A stretch of 64,000 nt of DNA from Denitromonas ohlonensis (lineage in GTDB: Bacteria; Pseudomonadota; Gammaproteobacteria; Burkholderiales; Rhodocyclaceae). The notes under the pieces were generated by a model. The model was not told the origin of the DNA. It worked only from the letters and a program-made list of their open reading frames with translations, and ran no database searches. A program made the translations under genes and the position numbers. Each line of letters begins with the position of its first letter. The first letter of the stretch is position 1. The stretch is from NCBI RefSeq assembly GCF_007625205.1, contig NZ_VMNI01000007.1, forward strand, positions 434,001 through 498,000, in the 5' to 3' direction. This document shows, in pieces, positions 26,678 through 37,023 of this stretch.

Positions 26678-27421
26678 ATGCTGGCCATCATTGGCGGAAG
26701 CGGTTTGACGCAATTGGCGTCTCTTGAAATTACCCGTCGCGAAGTGGTGCGTACGCCCTATGGTGAGCCCTCGGGTGCGCTGACGTTTGGTCGGGTGTGT
26801 GATCAGGCGGTGGTGTTTCTGGCGCGTCACGGCTACGGCCACACGATTCCGCCGCATCTGGTGAACTATCGCGCCAATCTCTGGGCCTTGAAGCATGTTG
26901 GCGCGCTGGGGGTGATCTCGGTCGCCTCGGTTGGCGGCATTCGCGAAGACTTCGGGCCAGGCGTGCTGGTCGTGCCGGACCAGATCATTGATTACACCTG
27001 GGGCCGCAAGAGTACCTATTTCGATGCGCTGGACCAGCCGGTTCATCACGTCGATTTCACGCATCCGTATGATCAGGTGCTGCGTCAGCGCTTGCTGCGT
27101 GCCGCGGCGGCAGCGGGGCAGGCGGTGCACGATGGGGGCGTCTATGCCACCACACAGGGCCCACGTCTGGAGACGGCGGCCGAGATCAATCGTTTCGAGC
27201 GCGATGGCGCCGATCTGGTCGGCATGACGGGCATGCCCGAGGCCGTGCTGGCGCGGGAACTGGAATTGCCTTATGCCGCGATCAACGTGGTGGCGAACTT
27301 TGCTGCGGGTCGCGCATCGAGCGAGCAGGGCATCAGCTTCGACAGTATCGAGGTGGTGTTGCACGAGGCGATGCTGCGAGTGCGTTGCATCCTCGACAGC
27401 TTGTGCGTCGAGGATGCCTGA
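26678..27421 (+). CDS. mtnP: S-methyl-5'-thioinosine phosphorylase (MTAP/PNP family)
   Basis: Purine salvage enzyme predicted to phosphorolyse methylthioinosine, the deaminated form of methylthioadenosine from polyamine and quorum-signal synthesis. The 247-residue protein has the MTAP-family phosphate motifs: GGSG at 6-9, RHGYGH at 50-55, VNYRANLWALK at 62-72 and SVGGIRED at 84-91, where typical MTAP has AVGSLRE. Those substitutions and the short length resemble the Pseudomonas MTI phosphorylase, so I prefer MTI over MTA as substrate; this is inference. AGGAG precedes the ATG. It is divergent from typA and convergent with glnD. Confidence 0.82.
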   Translation: MLAIIGGSGLTQLASLEITRREVVRTPYGEPSGALTFGRVCDQAVVFLARHGYGHTIPPHLVNYRANLWALKHVGALGVISVASVGGIREDFGPGVLVVPDQIIDYTWGRKSTYFDALDQPVHHVDFTHPYDQVLRQRLLRAAAAAGQAVHDGGVYATTQGPRLETAAEINRFERDGADLVGMTGMPEAVLARELELPYAAINVVANFAAGRASSEQGISFDSIEVVLHEAMLRVRCILDSLCVEDA

Positions 27422-27439
27422 TTGGCGACCGGTTGAGGG

Positions 27440-30022
27440 CTAGATCCTCAGCTTGTCTGCCAGGTCGCGCTCGACTTTCAAGGCGTGGGCGTCATTCGAC
27501 AGCCCGCGCCCGGTGACCAAAAAGGTGTCTTCAACCCGTTCGCCCAGTGTGGAGATCTTGGCCGCCAGCACCGAGACTTCGTGGAAGGCGAGGGTTTCCG
27601 CGATGTCGAACAGCAATCCCGGCCGGTCGGCCGCGGTCAGCGTCAGGATGTAATGCTTGGCGCTGTCGTCGGGGCGCAGCTTGACGGCTGGCGCCACCGG
27701 GAAATGCCGCACCTTGCGTGAGAGCCGGGTGTCGGTGGGGCGATCGATCGGCGCGTCGGTGGTGAGACGCGTGATCAGCTCGTGTTCGATCAGTGCAATA
27801 TGCTCGCGGTAGTGCGAATTGCCGCCGGGGTTTTGCAGCACAAAGCTGTCGAGCGCGAAGTTGTGCCGCGTGGTGTGCACCTTGGCATCAAGAATGGTGT
27901 AGCTGAGCTTGCCGAAGAAACCACACAGGCGTTTGAACAGATCGCGCTGGTCATGGGTATAAATCATGACCTGCAGACTTTCGCCGCCTTCGCTCAGGCG
28001 CGCCTTGACCACCGGTGCCGGGCTGTCCGGGCGGTGGTAGAGATGGCGCGTATGCCAGGCGATTTCATCGGCTGAGTGGCGCATGAAATACACCGAATCC
28101 AGCTTGGCCCAGAGCGCGTCTTCCGTACCGGGGCGCAGGCCGAAGTAACGCAGAATGCGCGCGGCGTCTTGCTGGCGCTCGTCCAGACCCAGTGCTTCGA
28201 CGGCCGAGGCGCCACGCAACAGGCGTTGGGTGGCATGGAAGAGGTCTTCGAGCAGTCGCGCCTTCCAGCCATTCCAGACCTTCGGGCTGGTGCCACGAAT
28301 GTCTGCGTGGGTGAGCAGATAGAGCGCAACGAGCCGCTCTTCGGTGCCGACGCGCTCGGCAAAGCGTTCGACCACATCCGGGTCGGTGATGTCTTCCTTT
28401 TGCGCCACATGCGACATCACAAGATGGTTTTCGACCAGCCACTCCACGAGTGTCGTATCCGCTGGCGCCAGGCTGTGTTGCTCGCAAAAGTTGCGGGCAT
28501 CGACCATGCCGAGTTTGGAGTGGTCGCCGCCACGCCCTTTGGCGATATCGTGGAACAGCGAAGCAACATAGAGCAGCCAGTGGTCCGGGTAGCTCAGCAT
28601 CAGCCGGGTCATGAGCGGGTATTCATGCGCATGCTCGCCCATCGTGAAGCGGCGCAGATTGCGCAACACCATCATGGTGTGCTGATCGACGGTATACACA
28701 TGAAACAGGTCGTGCTGCATCTGGCAGGAAATCTTGCGCCAGGGCGGCAGGTAGTTGCTCAGGATGCCGTACTGATTCATTCGCCGGAAAGTGTGCACGA
28801 TGCCGCGCCGGGCCTTGAGCAGCGAAATGAAGCGGGCACGGTTGTCGGGGTCGGCACGGAAGCGGGCGTTGATGCGCCGCCGGTTGATCCAGAGCGCGCG
28901 CAGGGTACGCGCGGTCATGCCGGTGAGTTCCGAGCGTTGTTGCAGCAGCGCGAACGCGTCGAACATGGCGCCCGGCGTGTGTTCAAAGAGGTCGTCTTGC
29001 CGGATGTCGAGCAGGTCGCGCACGCTCTGAAACTGCTCGTCGATGAAAATTGGTGCGGCCCGGTCGTGCTCAAAGAACTCGTCTCGATAGTTCAGCGAGA
29101 GCAGGGTGTTGAGTTGCGTGACCTTCTTGGCCGACAGGTAGTAGCGCTGCATCAGCACTTCGGCAGCGCGCTTGCCTGCGGTGGGCTTGATGTCAAAGGC
29201 CTTGGCGAGGTTCTCTTGATGATCAAACAGCAGCCGGTCTTCGGCCCGGCCGGCGAGCAGGTGCAGACGGATGCGCACATGCTGCAAAAAACGCTCGGCC
29301 GAGCGCAGATCATTGGCTTCGTCGGCCGTGATCAGCCGCCGACGGGCCAGATCTCGCCAGCTTTTACCCAGCCCCGCCGCTCGCGCCACCCAGCCGAGCA
29401 CCTGCAGGTCGCGCAGGCCACCGGGGCTTTCCTTGCAATTGGGCTCGAGCGCATAGGGACTGTCCTGGTAGCGTGCGTAGCGTTGCTCTTGCTCACGTTG
29501 CTTGGCGGCAAAAAACGTGGCGGCGTCGAGCTCGGAAAACAGTTGCTTGTCTAGTTGTTCGAAGCGAGCGCGCGGGCCGGCCAAGAGTCTTTTTTCAAGC
29601 AGATTGGTCTGAATGGTGACGTCATTGCGCGCGGCTTCAACGCACTCTTCAACGGTGCGAACGCTGTGACCGATATGCAGGCCGATGTCCCAAAGCGCAC
29701 CGACAAAGCCGGTGAGCCGGGATTCGCTTTCGGTCGAGACGGTGTCCGGCAGCAGGATGAGCAGGTCGATATCAGAGTAGGGGTGCAGTTCGCCCCGCCC
29801 GTAGCCGCCGGTCGCGATCAGCGCGATGTCGGCGGGCAGGCCGAAGCTTCGCCAGAGCGATTTGATCGCCCCGTCGACCAGGCTCGTGCGGCCCTTCAGG
29901 TAGGAGCCGGTCAGCGGGCGCTCAAGGTAATTGTCCGCGAGCTTTTTTTCGCCGTCACGGATGGTGTCGCGAACCGCGTTGATCGCGGCGCGCGTCGGAG
30001 CGACGACGGGGCGTGCGCTCAT
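27440..30022 (-). CDS. glnD: Bifunctional PII uridylyltransferase / uridylyl-removing enzyme
   Basis: Primary nitrogen sensor: uridylylates PII proteins at low glutamine and removes UMP at high glutamine. The start at 30022 (860 residues) overlaps the map stop in ATGA. Domains: nucleotidyltransferase with GGYGRGELHPYSDIDLL at 72-88 (Asp84, Asp86); a helical linker; an HD phosphohydrolase domain around 490 (LFHDIAKGRGGDHSKLG); and two C-terminal ACT domains (about 685-765 and 790-860) that sense glutamine. Translational coupling to map is conserved in proteobacteria. No PII gene is in the window. Confidence 0.96.
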   Translation of the reverse strand: MSARPVVAPTRAAINAVRDTIRDGEKKLADNYLERPLTGSYLKGRTSLVDGAIKSLWRSFGLPADIALIATGGYGRGELHPYSDIDLLILLPDTVSTESESRLTGFVGALWDIGLHIGHSVRTVEECVEAARNDVTIQTNLLEKRLLAGPRARFEQLDKQLFSELDAATFFAAKQREQEQRYARYQDSPYALEPNCKESPGGLRDLQVLGWVARAAGLGKSWRDLARRRLITADEANDLRSAERFLQHVRIRLHLLAGRAEDRLLFDHQENLAKAFDIKPTAGKRAAEVLMQRYYLSAKKVTQLNTLLSLNYRDEFFEHDRAAPIFIDEQFQSVRDLLDIRQDDLFEHTPGAMFDAFALLQQRSELTGMTARTLRALWINRRRINARFRADPDNRARFISLLKARRGIVHTFRRMNQYGILSNYLPPWRKISCQMQHDLFHVYTVDQHTMMVLRNLRRFTMGEHAHEYPLMTRLMLSYPDHWLLYVASLFHDIAKGRGGDHSKLGMVDARNFCEQHSLAPADTTLVEWLVENHLVMSHVAQKEDITDPDVVERFAERVGTEERLVALYLLTHADIRGTSPKVWNGWKARLLEDLFHATQRLLRGASAVEALGLDERQQDAARILRYFGLRPGTEDALWAKLDSVYFMRHSADEIAWHTRHLYHRPDSPAPVVKARLSEGGESLQVMIYTHDQRDLFKRLCGFFGKLSYTILDAKVHTTRHNFALDSFVLQNPGGNSHYREHIALIEHELITRLTTDAPIDRPTDTRLSRKVRHFPVAPAVKLRPDDSAKHYILTLTAADRPGLLFDIAETLAFHEVSVLAAKISTLGERVEDTFLVTGRGLSNDAHALKVERDLADKLRI

Positions 30023-30834
30023 GGCAGCAGCGAATCGACCAGAGCGGGGCGGGCGGGCGTGCCGTCGGATACGGTCAGCACCTCGACGCCGGTTTCGGTC
30101 ACCAGAATGGTGTGCTCCCACTGCGCCGACAGGCTGCGGTCTTTGGTGACGATGGTCCAGCCGTCGGGCAACTCAGAGATCGCGGCCTTGCCGGCGTTGA
30201 TCATCGGCTCGATGGTGAAGGTCATGCCGGCCTTCAGTTCCATGCCGGTGCCAGGGCGCCCGTAGTGCAGCACCTGCGGATCTTCGTGAAATTTCTTGCC
30301 AATGCCGTGGCCGCAGAATTCGCGCACCACCGAAAAGCCGTTTTCTTCAGCATATTTCTGAATCGCAGCGCCAATGTCACCCAAACGCGCACCCGGTTTG
30401 ACCATCGCAATGCCCAGCCACATGCACTCGTAGGTGACCTGACAAAGCCGTTTGGCCAGGATGGAAACGCCGGCGCCGACCTCGAACATCCGACTGGTGT
30501 CGCCGTGGTAGCCGTTCTTGATGACGGTGATGTCGATATTGACGATGTCGCCTTTTTTTAAGGCCTTGTCACCCGGCACGCCATGGCACACCTGATGGTT
30601 GATCGAGGTGCAGATCGACTTGGGATAGGGGGTGTAGCCCGATGGCGCGTAATTCAGCGGTGCCGGAATGGCCTGCTGCACGTCGACAATGTAGTCGTGG
30701 CACAGCTTGTCGAGTTCGTCCGTGGTCACGCCGGGTTTGACGTGGGGGGTGATGAAGTCGAGCACCTCTGCGGCCAATCGGCCGGCGACGCGCATGTGCT
30801 GGATGTCTTCTGAATTCTTGATGTCGATGGTCAT
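30019..30834 (-). CDS. map: Methionine aminopeptidase, type I
   Basis: Removes the initiator methionine from nascent proteins. The 271-residue pita-bread-fold enzyme has the metal ligands in DITVIKNGYHGDTSR (two Asp), GHGIGKKFHEDP (His), TIEPM (Glu) and WEHTILVT (Glu). It is divergent from rpsB, as is common in proteobacteria, and its stop overlaps the glnD start by four bases. Confidence 0.96.
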   Translation of the reverse strand: MTIDIKNSEDIQHMRVAGRLAAEVLDFITPHVKPGVTTDELDKLCHDYIVDVQQAIPAPLNYAPSGYTPYPKSICTSINHQVCHGVPGDKALKKGDIVNIDITVIKNGYHGDTSRMFEVGAGVSILAKRLCQVTYECMWLGIAMVKPGARLGDIGAAIQKYAEENGFSVVREFCGHGIGKKFHEDPQVLHYGRPGTGMELKAGMTFTIEPMINAGKAAISELPDGWTIVTKDRSLSAQWEHTILVTETGVEVLTVSDGTPARPALVDSLLP

Positions 30835-30928
30835 GCTTATATGGCCGTGCTGGGGTCAGTAAAGGCGAAAGGCTATCGCATGGCGGGGCCGCCAGCAATC
30901 TTGCGCCAAAAACAGCATGTGGATGCGC

Positions 30929-30958
30929 TTGAGCGCTGTCATGTTGCACTGCTATACT
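30929..30958 (+). promoter_or_regulatory. rpsB operon promoter
   Basis: TTGAGC at 30929-30934, an 18-base spacer, and TATACT at 30953-30958, preceded by TGC (an extended -10). This is the clearest sigma-70-like promoter in the window. It should initiate near 30965, giving a leader of about 136 bases before the rpsB ATG. Confidence 0.75.
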
Positions 30959-30964
30959 AGCGAG

Positions 30965-31100
30965 CTTGCTTGATCGTGGTGATCTTGCAAGACAAATCCA
31001 CACGCCCGGTTTTACACCGGAAAGGGTCTGTCCGCATGGCGGGCAGTAGCGACCGAGAGGTTGCGTCCGGGCGGAGGTTTAACCCTTTAGGAGCAGCACA
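30965..31100 (+). promoter_or_regulatory. Structured rpsB mRNA leader, candidate S2 autoregulatory element
   Basis: The leader folds into several helices on paper. A first hairpin pairs CTTGC (30965-30969) with GCAAG (30987-30991) and GATC with GATC inside. A second pairs CCGGT with ACCGG (31006-31020). A closing helix pairs AAAGGGT (31021-31027) with ACCCTTT (31082-31088). It encloses an 8-bp hairpin (31028-31046, ATG loop) and a 6-bp hairpin capped by a GAGA GNRA tetraloop (31049-31064). The closing helix ends directly at the AGGAG ribosome site (31089-31093). In E. coli, rpsB-tsf is repressed by S2 through its leader; a similar role here is inference. Confidence 0.55.
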
Positions 31101-31868
31101 ATGTCTAACGTTACGATGCGCCAGATGCTTGAAGCAGGCGTTCACTTCGGTCACCAGACCCGTTTCTGGAACCCCCGCATGGCCCCGTACATCTTCGGCC
31201 ATCGCAACAAGATTCACATCGTCAACCTCGAAAAGACGATGGTCAAGTACCGCGAAGCGATGGACTTCATTCGCAAGCTGTCGGCCAACAAGGGCACCGT
31301 TCTGTTTGTCAGCACCAAGCGTCAGGCGCGCGAGATTATCGCCGAAGAAGCTCAGCGTGCCGGTATGCCTTATGTTGATGAGCGCTGGCTCGGCGGCATG
31401 CTGACCAACTTCAAGACCGTGCGTCAGTCGATCAAGCGCCTGAAGGACATGGAAGCAATGGTGGAAGATGGTTCCATCGAGCGTCTGTCCAAGAAAGAAG
31501 CGCTGATGACCACCCGCGAAATCGAGAAGCTGCGCAAGAGTATCGGCGGCATCAAGGATATGGGCGGTCTGCCGGACGCTATCTTCGTTGTCGACGTTGG
31601 CTATCACAAGATTGCCATCACCGAGACCCGCAAGCTGGGTATTCCAATCGTGGCTGTGGTTGATACCAACCACTCGCCCGAAGGTGTCGATTTCGTGATC
31701 CCGGGTAACGATGACTCCAGCCGTGCCATTCGTCTGTTCGCCCGCGGCGCTGCTGATGCAGTGATCGAAGGCCGCAGCCAGGCAATGCAGGAAATCGTGG
31801 CCGCTGGTGGTGACGAATTTGTCGAAGTGGAAGTGGAAGACGGCGCTGCCGACGAAGCCCAAGGCTGA
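31101..31868 (+). CDS. rpsB: 30S ribosomal protein S2
   Basis: Component of the 30S subunit needed for S1 binding. The 255-residue protein opens with the family motif [18 protein letters not shown] and has FVSTKRQA and DTNHSPEG; the C-terminal tail is acidic. AGGAG lies seven bases before the ATG. It heads the rpsB-tsf-pyrH-frr group and probably autoregulates through the structured leader upstream. Confidence 0.99.
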   Translation: MSNVTMRQMLEAGVHFGHQTRFWNPRMAPYIFGHRNKIHIVNLEKTMVKYREAMDFIRKLSANKGTVLFVSTKRQAREIIAEEAQRAGMPYVDERWLGGMLTNFKTVRQSIKRLKDMEAMVEDGSIERLSKKEALMTTREIEKLRKSIGGIKDMGGLPDAIFVVDVGYHKIAITETRKLGIPIVAVVDTNHSPEGVDFVIPGNDDSSRAIRLFARGAADAVIEGRSQAMQEIVAAGGDEFVEVEVEDGAADEAQG

Positions 31869-31911
31869 GTCTCGCACCCCCACTGATCAACTAAAGAATT
31901 CAGGAGTAAGC

Positions 31912-32805
31912 ATGGCGGCAATTACCGCAGGCATGGTGAAAGAGCTTCGCGAGAAGACTGACGCGCCGATGATGGAGTGCAAGAAGGCACTGACCGAAGC
32001 CGAGGGCGACCTGGCCAAGGCAGAAGAAATCCTGCGCATTAAGTTGGGCAACAAGGCCAGCAAGGCAGCCAGCCGCGTCACCGCGGAAGGCATCGTGGCG
32101 ACCTGGATTTCGGAAGACGGAAAGCTGGCAGCCATGGTTGAGCTGAACTGCGAAACCGACTTCGTTGCCAAAAACGACGACTTTCTCGCGCTGGGCGCCA
32201 GCCTGGCCGAGATGGTGGCCAAGCAGAACCCGGCCGATGTGGCTGCATTGTCGGCACTGGAAATCGGTGGCCAGACGGTGGAAGCCGTTCGTGCCGCGCT
32301 GGTGGGCAAGGTCGGCGAAAACATGTCGATCCGTCGTTTCGCCCGCATTCAGACCGAAGGCGCCGTGTCCAGCTACATTCACGGTGGCTCGAAGATTGGC
32401 GTGCTGATCGACGTAATCGGCGGTGACGAAGAGCTGGGTCGCGATCTGGCGATGCACATTGCCGCAGGCAAGCCGAAGGCGCTGTCGAGCGACCAGGTGT
32501 CTGCCGAGCTGATCGAAACCGAGCGTCGCATCGCAACCGAAAAGGCGGCCGAGTCGGGCAAGCCGGCCGACATCGTCGCCAAGATGGTTGAAGGCACGGT
32601 GCAGAAGTTCCTCAAGGAAGTGACGCTGCTCGGTCAGCCGTTCGTCAAGAACGACAAGCTGACCGTCGAGGCGCTGCTGAAGTCGAAGAACGCATCGGTT
32701 GGCAGCTTTGTGCTGTTCATCGTCGGTGAAGGCATCGAGAAAAAGGTCGATGACTTCGCTGCCGAAGTGGCAGCTCAGGCTGCTGCGGCCGCTGCCAAGA
32801 AGTAA
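31912..32805 (+). CDS. tsf: Translation elongation factor Ts
   Basis: Guanine nucleotide exchange factor for EF-Tu. The start at 31912, behind CAGGAG, gives 297 residues beginning [19 protein letters not shown]. The N-terminal [12 protein letters not shown] and the dimerisation motif [21 protein letters not shown] are characteristic. A longer frame reaches back into rpsB but lacks conservation. It ends in an alanine-rich tail with pyrH 18 bases downstream. Confidence 0.99.
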   Translation: MAAITAGMVKELREKTDAPMMECKKALTEAEGDLAKAEEILRIKLGNKASKAASRVTAEGIVATWISEDGKLAAMVELNCETDFVAKNDDFLALGASLAEMVAKQNPADVAALSALEIGGQTVEAVRAALVGKVGENMSIRRFARIQTEGAVSSYIHGGSKIGVLIDVIGGDEELGRDLAMHIAAGKPKALSSDQVSAELIETERRIATEKAAESGKPADIVAKMVEGTVQKFLKEVTLLGQPFVKNDKLTVEALLKSKNASVGSFVLFIVGEGIEKKVDDFAAEVAAQAAAAAAKK

Positions 32806-32823
32806 TCGCTGGAGAACTGCTGC

Positions 32824-33540
32824 ATGACAACCCCCGCGTATCAGCGCATCCTGCTGAAACTTTCTGGCGAAGCCCTGATGGGTGATGATGCCTATGGCAT
32901 CAACCCCGATGTGGTCTCCCGGATTGTCGGCGAAGTGGCTGAAGTTGCCCGAATGGGTGTGCAGGTGGGGGTGGTCATCGGCGGAGGCAATATCTTCCGT
33001 GGCATGGCGGGCGCAGCATCAGGCATGGATCGGGCAACCGCCGATTACATGGGGATGCTGGCAACGGTCATGAATGCCATGGCGCTGGCTGATGCCATGC
33101 GCGCCGCCGGTGTGGTGGCGCGCGTGCAGTCAGCATTGAATATCGAGCAGGTCGTCGAGCCCTATATCCGTGGCAAGGCGATCCGCTACCTCGAAAATGG
33201 CCGTGTGGTCATTTTTGGCGCCGGTACCGGCAACCCGTTTTTCACGACAGATACCGCAGCGGCACTGCGCGGCGCCGAAATCGGTGCGCAGATCGTGCTC
33301 AAGGCCACCAAGGTGGACGGTATTTATACTGCCGATCCGAAACGTGATCCGAATGCCGAGCGCTTTAGCCGGATCAGCTTCGACGAAGCCATCAGCCGCA
33401 ATCTGCAGGTGATGGACGCCACGGCTTTTGCGCTTTGCCGCGATCAAAAGCTGCCGCTCAATGTGTTCAGTATCTTCAAGCCCGGTGCGCTCAAACGCGT
33501 CGTGATGGGCGAAGATGAAGGCACCCTGGTTTACTGCTGA
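32824..33540 (+). CDS. pyrH: UMP kinase
   Basis: Phosphorylates UMP to UDP in pyrimidine synthesis; bacterial hexameric amino-acid-kinase-fold enzyme controlled by GTP and UTP. The 238 residues include the LLKLSGEAL nucleotide site, [11 protein letters not shown] and the [16 protein letters not shown] uridine-binding loop. Gene order tsf-pyrH-frr is the standard one. Confidence 0.98.
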   Translation: MTTPAYQRILLKLSGEALMGDDAYGINPDVVSRIVGEVAEVARMGVQVGVVIGGGNIFRGMAGAASGMDRATADYMGMLATVMNAMALADAMRAAGVVARVQSALNIEQVVEPYIRGKAIRYLENGRVVIFGAGTGNPFFTTDTAAALRGAEIGAQIVLKATKVDGIYTADPKRDPNAERFSRISFDEAISRNLQVMDATAFALCRDQKLPLNVFSIFKPGALKRVVMGEDEGTLVYC

Positions 33541-33550
33541 GGACTTCGAC

Positions 33551-34108
33551 ATGATCTCTGAATTGAAATCCACTGCTGAAAAGAAAATGAAGAAGTCGGT
33601 GGAAGCGCTGAACAACGATCTCGGAAAAATCCGTACGGGTCGCGCGCACACCGGTTTGCTCGACCACATCATGGTCGATTACTACGGCAGCATGGTGCCG
33701 GTGAATCAGGTCGCCAACGTGACCTTGGTCGACGCCCGCACCATCGGTGTTCAGCCATGGGAAAAGAACATGGTGGGCAAGGTCGAGAAGGCCATTCGCG
33801 ATTCCGATCTGGGTTTGAACCCCGCATCGGTCGGCGAATTGATTCGCGTGCCGATGCCGATGCTCACCGAAGAGCGTCGTCGTGATCTGATCAAGGTGGT
33901 CAAGCAGGAAGGCGAGGCCGCCAAGGTGGCGATCCGCAACCTTCGTCGCGATGCCAACAGTTCGATGAAAGACGCGCTGAAGGACAAGCTGATTTCGGAA
34001 GATGAAGACCGTCGGGGTCAAGACGAAATTCAGAAGCTGACCGACAAGTACATTGCCGAGGTTGACGCACTCCTGGTGCAAAAAGAACAGGACATGATGC
34101 AGGTTTGA
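33551..34108 (+). CDS. frr: Ribosome recycling factor
   Basis: Splits post-termination ribosomes together with EF-G. The ATG at 33551 (185 residues) gives the canonical N terminus [13 protein letters not shown]. The IRTGRAH motif and the [11 protein letters not shown] segment mark the family. It starts 10 bases after pyrH and ends 42 bases before uppS. Confidence 0.98.
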   Translation: MISELKSTAEKKMKKSVEALNNDLGKIRTGRAHTGLLDHIMVDYYGSMVPVNQVANVTLVDARTIGVQPWEKNMVGKVEKAIRDSDLGLNPASVGELIRVPMPMLTEERRRDLIKVVKQEGEAAKVAIRNLRRDANSSMKDALKDKLISEDEDRRGQDEIQKLTDKYIAEVDALLVQKEQDMMQV

Positions 34109-34150
34109 GCCTGGCCTTAGCGCCGCTCGAGCCTGGATCACCCGTTCCGG

Positions 34151-34939
34151 ATGGCAACATCCAAATTCGCGAGTTCAACGCGCTCCATTCCTGAGCGCGA
34201 TGACGGCCCGCGCCATGTCGCCATCATCATGGATGGCAACGGCCGCTGGGCCCGCAAACGCTTTCTGCCGCGCGTGGCGGGTCATGTGCGCGGTGTTGAA
34301 ACCGTGCGCGCCACCATCCGCAGCTGCATCGAACGAAATATTACCCACCTGACCCTGTTTGCCTTCAGTTCCGAGAACTGGCGGCGGCCTGCGGATGAGG
34401 TGTCGTTTCTCATGCAGCTGTTCATGCGCTCGCTCAAGAAAGAGATCGAGCGCATCCACGAGAACGAAATCCGTTTTCGGGTGATCGGTGATCTCAGTCG
34501 CTTTGATGACGAATTGGTCGCGATGATTCGCGACGCCGAAGCGCTGACGGCGGGCAATACCCGTTTGAACCTCACCATTGCCGCCAACTACGGCGGGCGT
34601 TGGGACATTCTTCAAGGCGTTCGCCGACTGGTTGCTGACGCGGGGCCAAACGCCGACATCACCGAAGAGGCGCTTGAGCCGTATCTGTCGATGGCTTTCG
34701 CGCCGGAGCCCGATCTGTTTATTCGCACCGGCGGCGAAAAGCGCATCAGCAATTTCCTGCTGTGGCAGCTTGCCTACACCGAACTCTACTTTACCGATGC
34801 CTTGTGGCCCGATTTCGGCGACGAGGCGTTGGATGCCGCTCTCGCGTCCTACCGTCAGCGTGAGCGTCGTTTCGGTAGAACCAGCGAGCAACTCGACGAG
34901 ACGGCTCAGAAGGGCGCAGAGGGCGGCTCACGTGCTTAA
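34151..34939 (+). CDS. uppS: Undecaprenyl diphosphate synthase
   Basis: Cis-prenyltransferase making the C55 lipid carrier for peptidoglycan and O-antigen. The 262-residue protein has catalytic Asp28 in [21 protein letters not shown], and the [12 protein letters not shown] substrate motif. It overlaps the proposed cdsA GTG by eight bases, suggesting coupled translation. The C-terminal 20 residues are polar and poorly conserved. Confidence 0.97.
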   Translation: MATSKFASSTRSIPERDDGPRHVAIIMDGNGRWARKRFLPRVAGHVRGVETVRATIRSCIERNITHLTLFAFSSENWRRPADEVSFLMQLFMRSLKKEIERIHENEIRFRVIGDLSRFDDELVAMIRDAEALTAGNTRLNLTIAANYGGRWDILQGVRRLVADAGPNADITEEALEPYLSMAFAPEPDLFIRTGGEKRISNFLLWQLAYTELYFTDALWPDFGDEALDAALASYRQRERRFGRTSEQLDETAQKGAEGGSRA

Positions 34940-35753
34940 GGCGCGCATTCTGACCGCCATTGTCATGCTGGCGGTGCTGTCTGTCGCTTTGACCTCGTTC
35001 TCCACGCAAGCCTGGATCGTTTTTGTGGCCGTGATTGCCGCCTTGGCCGGCTGGGAATGGGGTGGTTTGGCCGGTTGGTCGTCAACGCCACGCATCGCTT
35101 ATGGGGCGGGTCTCGGCGCATTGCTTGTGCTGGTTTCGGTCATTTCCGATCTTTGGGCTGGCGCGCTCAGTGCGCCGGCCCTGCTTCCGTTTTTGCTGAT
35201 ATCCATCGTTTTCTGGGTGACTTTAGCCTTTCCGTGGCTACTTCGACGCTGGACGCTGGGGCGCGGTCTGGGCGCGTTTGTGCTTGGCTTCGTTGTGGTG
35301 TTGCCGACGGCGCTCGCGATGATCATTTTGCGCGAGGTGAATGTTGCGTTGTTGCTGGCGGCGATGGCCGTGGTGTGGGTGGCGGATATCGCCGCTTATT
35401 TTTCGGGTCGCGCCTTCGGCCGTCGAAAACTCGCCCCCGCCATCAGCCCAGGCAAGAGCTGGGAAGGCGTTTATGGCGCGATCGTCGGCGTCGAGCTCTA
35501 TGGACTTGCGCTGGTATTCGCATTCGATTTTGAACTCTCGGTCGGTCTGATCATCCTAGGTGCGTTGGCGCTCGTCGTACTGACGGCTGTCAGTGTGGTG
35601 GGTGATCTGTTTGAGTCCTTGTTGAAACGTCAGGCCGGGATCAAGGACAGCAGTGGTTTGCTGCCGGGGCACGGCGGTGTGCTCGACCGAATCGACAGCC
35701 TCACCTCAACCTTACCCATGGTGGCGTGCGCGGTATTGCTGCTCTCCGTCTGA
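34932..35753 (+). CDS. cdsA: Phosphatidate cytidylyltransferase
   Basis: Integral membrane enzyme forming CDP-diacylglycerol, precursor of all phospholipids. I start at the GTG at 34932 (273 residues, N terminus [15 protein letters not shown]); the open frame continues upstream antiphase through uppS without membrane character. About seven hydrophobic segments are visible, and the C-terminal family signature [20 protein letters not shown] with [13 protein letters not shown] is complete. An 85-base gap follows before dxr. Confidence 0.95.
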   Translation: MLKARILTAIVMLAVLSVALTSFSTQAWIVFVAVIAALAGWEWGGLAGWSSTPRIAYGAGLGALLVLVSVISDLWAGALSAPALLPFLLISIVFWVTLAFPWLLRRWTLGRGLGAFVLGFVVVLPTALAMIILREVNVALLLAAMAVVWVADIAAYFSGRAFGRRKLAPAISPGKSWEGVYGAIVGVELYGLALVFAFDFELSVGLIILGALALVVLTAVSVVGDLFESLLKRQAGIKDSSGLLPGHGGVLDRIDSLTSTLPMVACAVLLLSV

Positions 35754-35838
35754 TGCGAGGTTGGGCGTGCGCTAGAGGTGGCGCACCAACGCGGCACGAC
35801 AGCAGCCACCGATATCCGAAACTCATCGTAGGCATCGT

Positions 35839-37023
35839 ATGCAAAGCTTGACCGTACTGGGTGCAACGGGTTCGATTGGTGTCAGCACACTTGATGTGGT
35901 GGCGCGCCATCCGGATCGCTATCGGATCTTTGCGCTGAGCGGCAAGACCCAGCTGGAGCGCTTGGCGGCGCAGTGCGCACAGTTTTCAGCGCAGTATGCG
36001 GTCGTCGACGATGCCGCCGCTGCAACATGTCTCCAGGGCTTGATCGCCGAGCATGGCGCGCGCACCGAAGTACTCCATGGTGCTGATCAGCTGGCCGCGA
36101 TCGCCGAGGACCCCGAGGTTGATGCCGTGATGGCCGCCATTGTTGGCGCGGCCGGGCTGCGCCCGACATTGGCCGCTGCGCGAGCGGGCAAGCGTGTGCT
36201 GCTGGCAAACAAAGAAGCCCTGGTGATGTCCGGTGCCTTGTTCATGGCCGCGGTGGAGGCGGGCGGGGCGACCTTGCTCCCCATCGACAGTGAACACAAT
36301 GCCGTTTTTCAGGCACTGCCGCCGACCTATCGGCGCGACCCTGCAGCGGCCGGCGTGCGGCGGATTCTGCTTACCGCCTCGGGCGGCCCGTTCCGTGACC
36401 GTCATGTCGACACGCTCGCGGGGATCAGCCCCGATGAAGCCTGCGCCCACCCGAACTGGGTCATGGGGCGCAAGATCTCGGTGGACTCCGCCACCATGAT
36501 GAACAAAGGCCTTGAGGTCATTGAAGCACACTGGCTCTTTGGTGTGCCGCCAGAGCAGATCGATGTGGTGGTTCACCGCCAGAGCGTCATTCACTCGATG
36601 GTTGAATACGCAGATGGGTCGGTGCTCGCGCAGTTGGGGAATCCAGACATGCGCACGCCGATTGCGCATGCGCTGGCATTTCCGGATCGCATCAATGCGG
36701 GCGTGAGCCCGCTGGATCTGTGCGCGATCGGCCAACTCGATTTCGAGAAGCCGGATCCCCGGCGTTTTCCGTGTTTGCCGCTGGCCTATGCCGCCTTGAG
36801 AGCCGGGCGGGGCGTGCCGGCCGTCATGAACGCGGCAAACGAGGCCGCGGTCGATGCGTTTCTTTCCGGCCGCCTCGCTTATCTGGCGATCGCCCGTGTC
36901 GTTGAATCGGTCATGGCCCGTTTGGCCAGTGCCGGTGATGGCAGTATCGAAGAACTGGAGTCGGTCGATGCCGAAGCGCGTGCGCTGGCATGTGAGTGGG
37001 TGGCCTCGGCGGAGGCTGCGTAA
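35839..37023 (+). CDS. dxr: 1-deoxy-D-xylulose 5-phosphate reductoisomerase
   Basis: Second step of the MEP isoprenoid pathway, converting DXP to MEP with NADPH and a divalent metal. The 394 residues contain the Rossmann motif LGATGSIG (7-14), ANKEALVM, the metal-binding [11 protein letters not shown], and the [14 protein letters not shown] loop. It supplies precursors to UppS two genes upstream. The TAA overlaps the rseP ATG by one base. Confidence 0.97.
   Translation: MQSLTVLGATGSIGVSTLDVVARHPDRYRIFALSGKTQLERLAAQCAQFSAQYAVVDDAAAATCLQGLIAEHGARTEVLHGADQLAAIAEDPEVDAVMAAIVGAAGLRPTLAAARAGKRVLLANKEALVMSGALFMAAVEAGGATLLPIDSEHNAVFQALPPTYRRDPAAAGVRRILLTASGGPFRDRHVDTLAGISPDEACAHPNWVMGRKISVDSATMMNKGLEVIEAHWLFGVPPEQIDVVVHRQSVIHSMVEYADGSVLAQLGNPDMRTPIAHALAFPDRINAGVSPLDLCAIGQLDFEKPDPRRFPCLPLAYAALRAGRGVPAVMNAANEAAVDAFLSGRLAYLAIARVVESVMARLASAGDGSIEELESVDAEARALACEWVASAEAA

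Noticed and set aside
28076-29554. A 492-codon plus-strand open frame inside glnD
   Set aside because: Wholly antisense to the conserved HD and linker region of glnD; low-complexity composition and no recognised motif.
31036-31038. An ATG in the rpsB leader that could start an upstream frame
   Set aside because: It lies in the hairpin loop without a ribosome site, and the frame runs antiphase into rpsB without family signature.
35761-35789. A hairpin between cdsA and dxr (GTGCGC/GCGCAC stem)
   Set aside because: The stem is only six pairs, with an eight-base loop and no T-run, so it does not qualify as a terminator.
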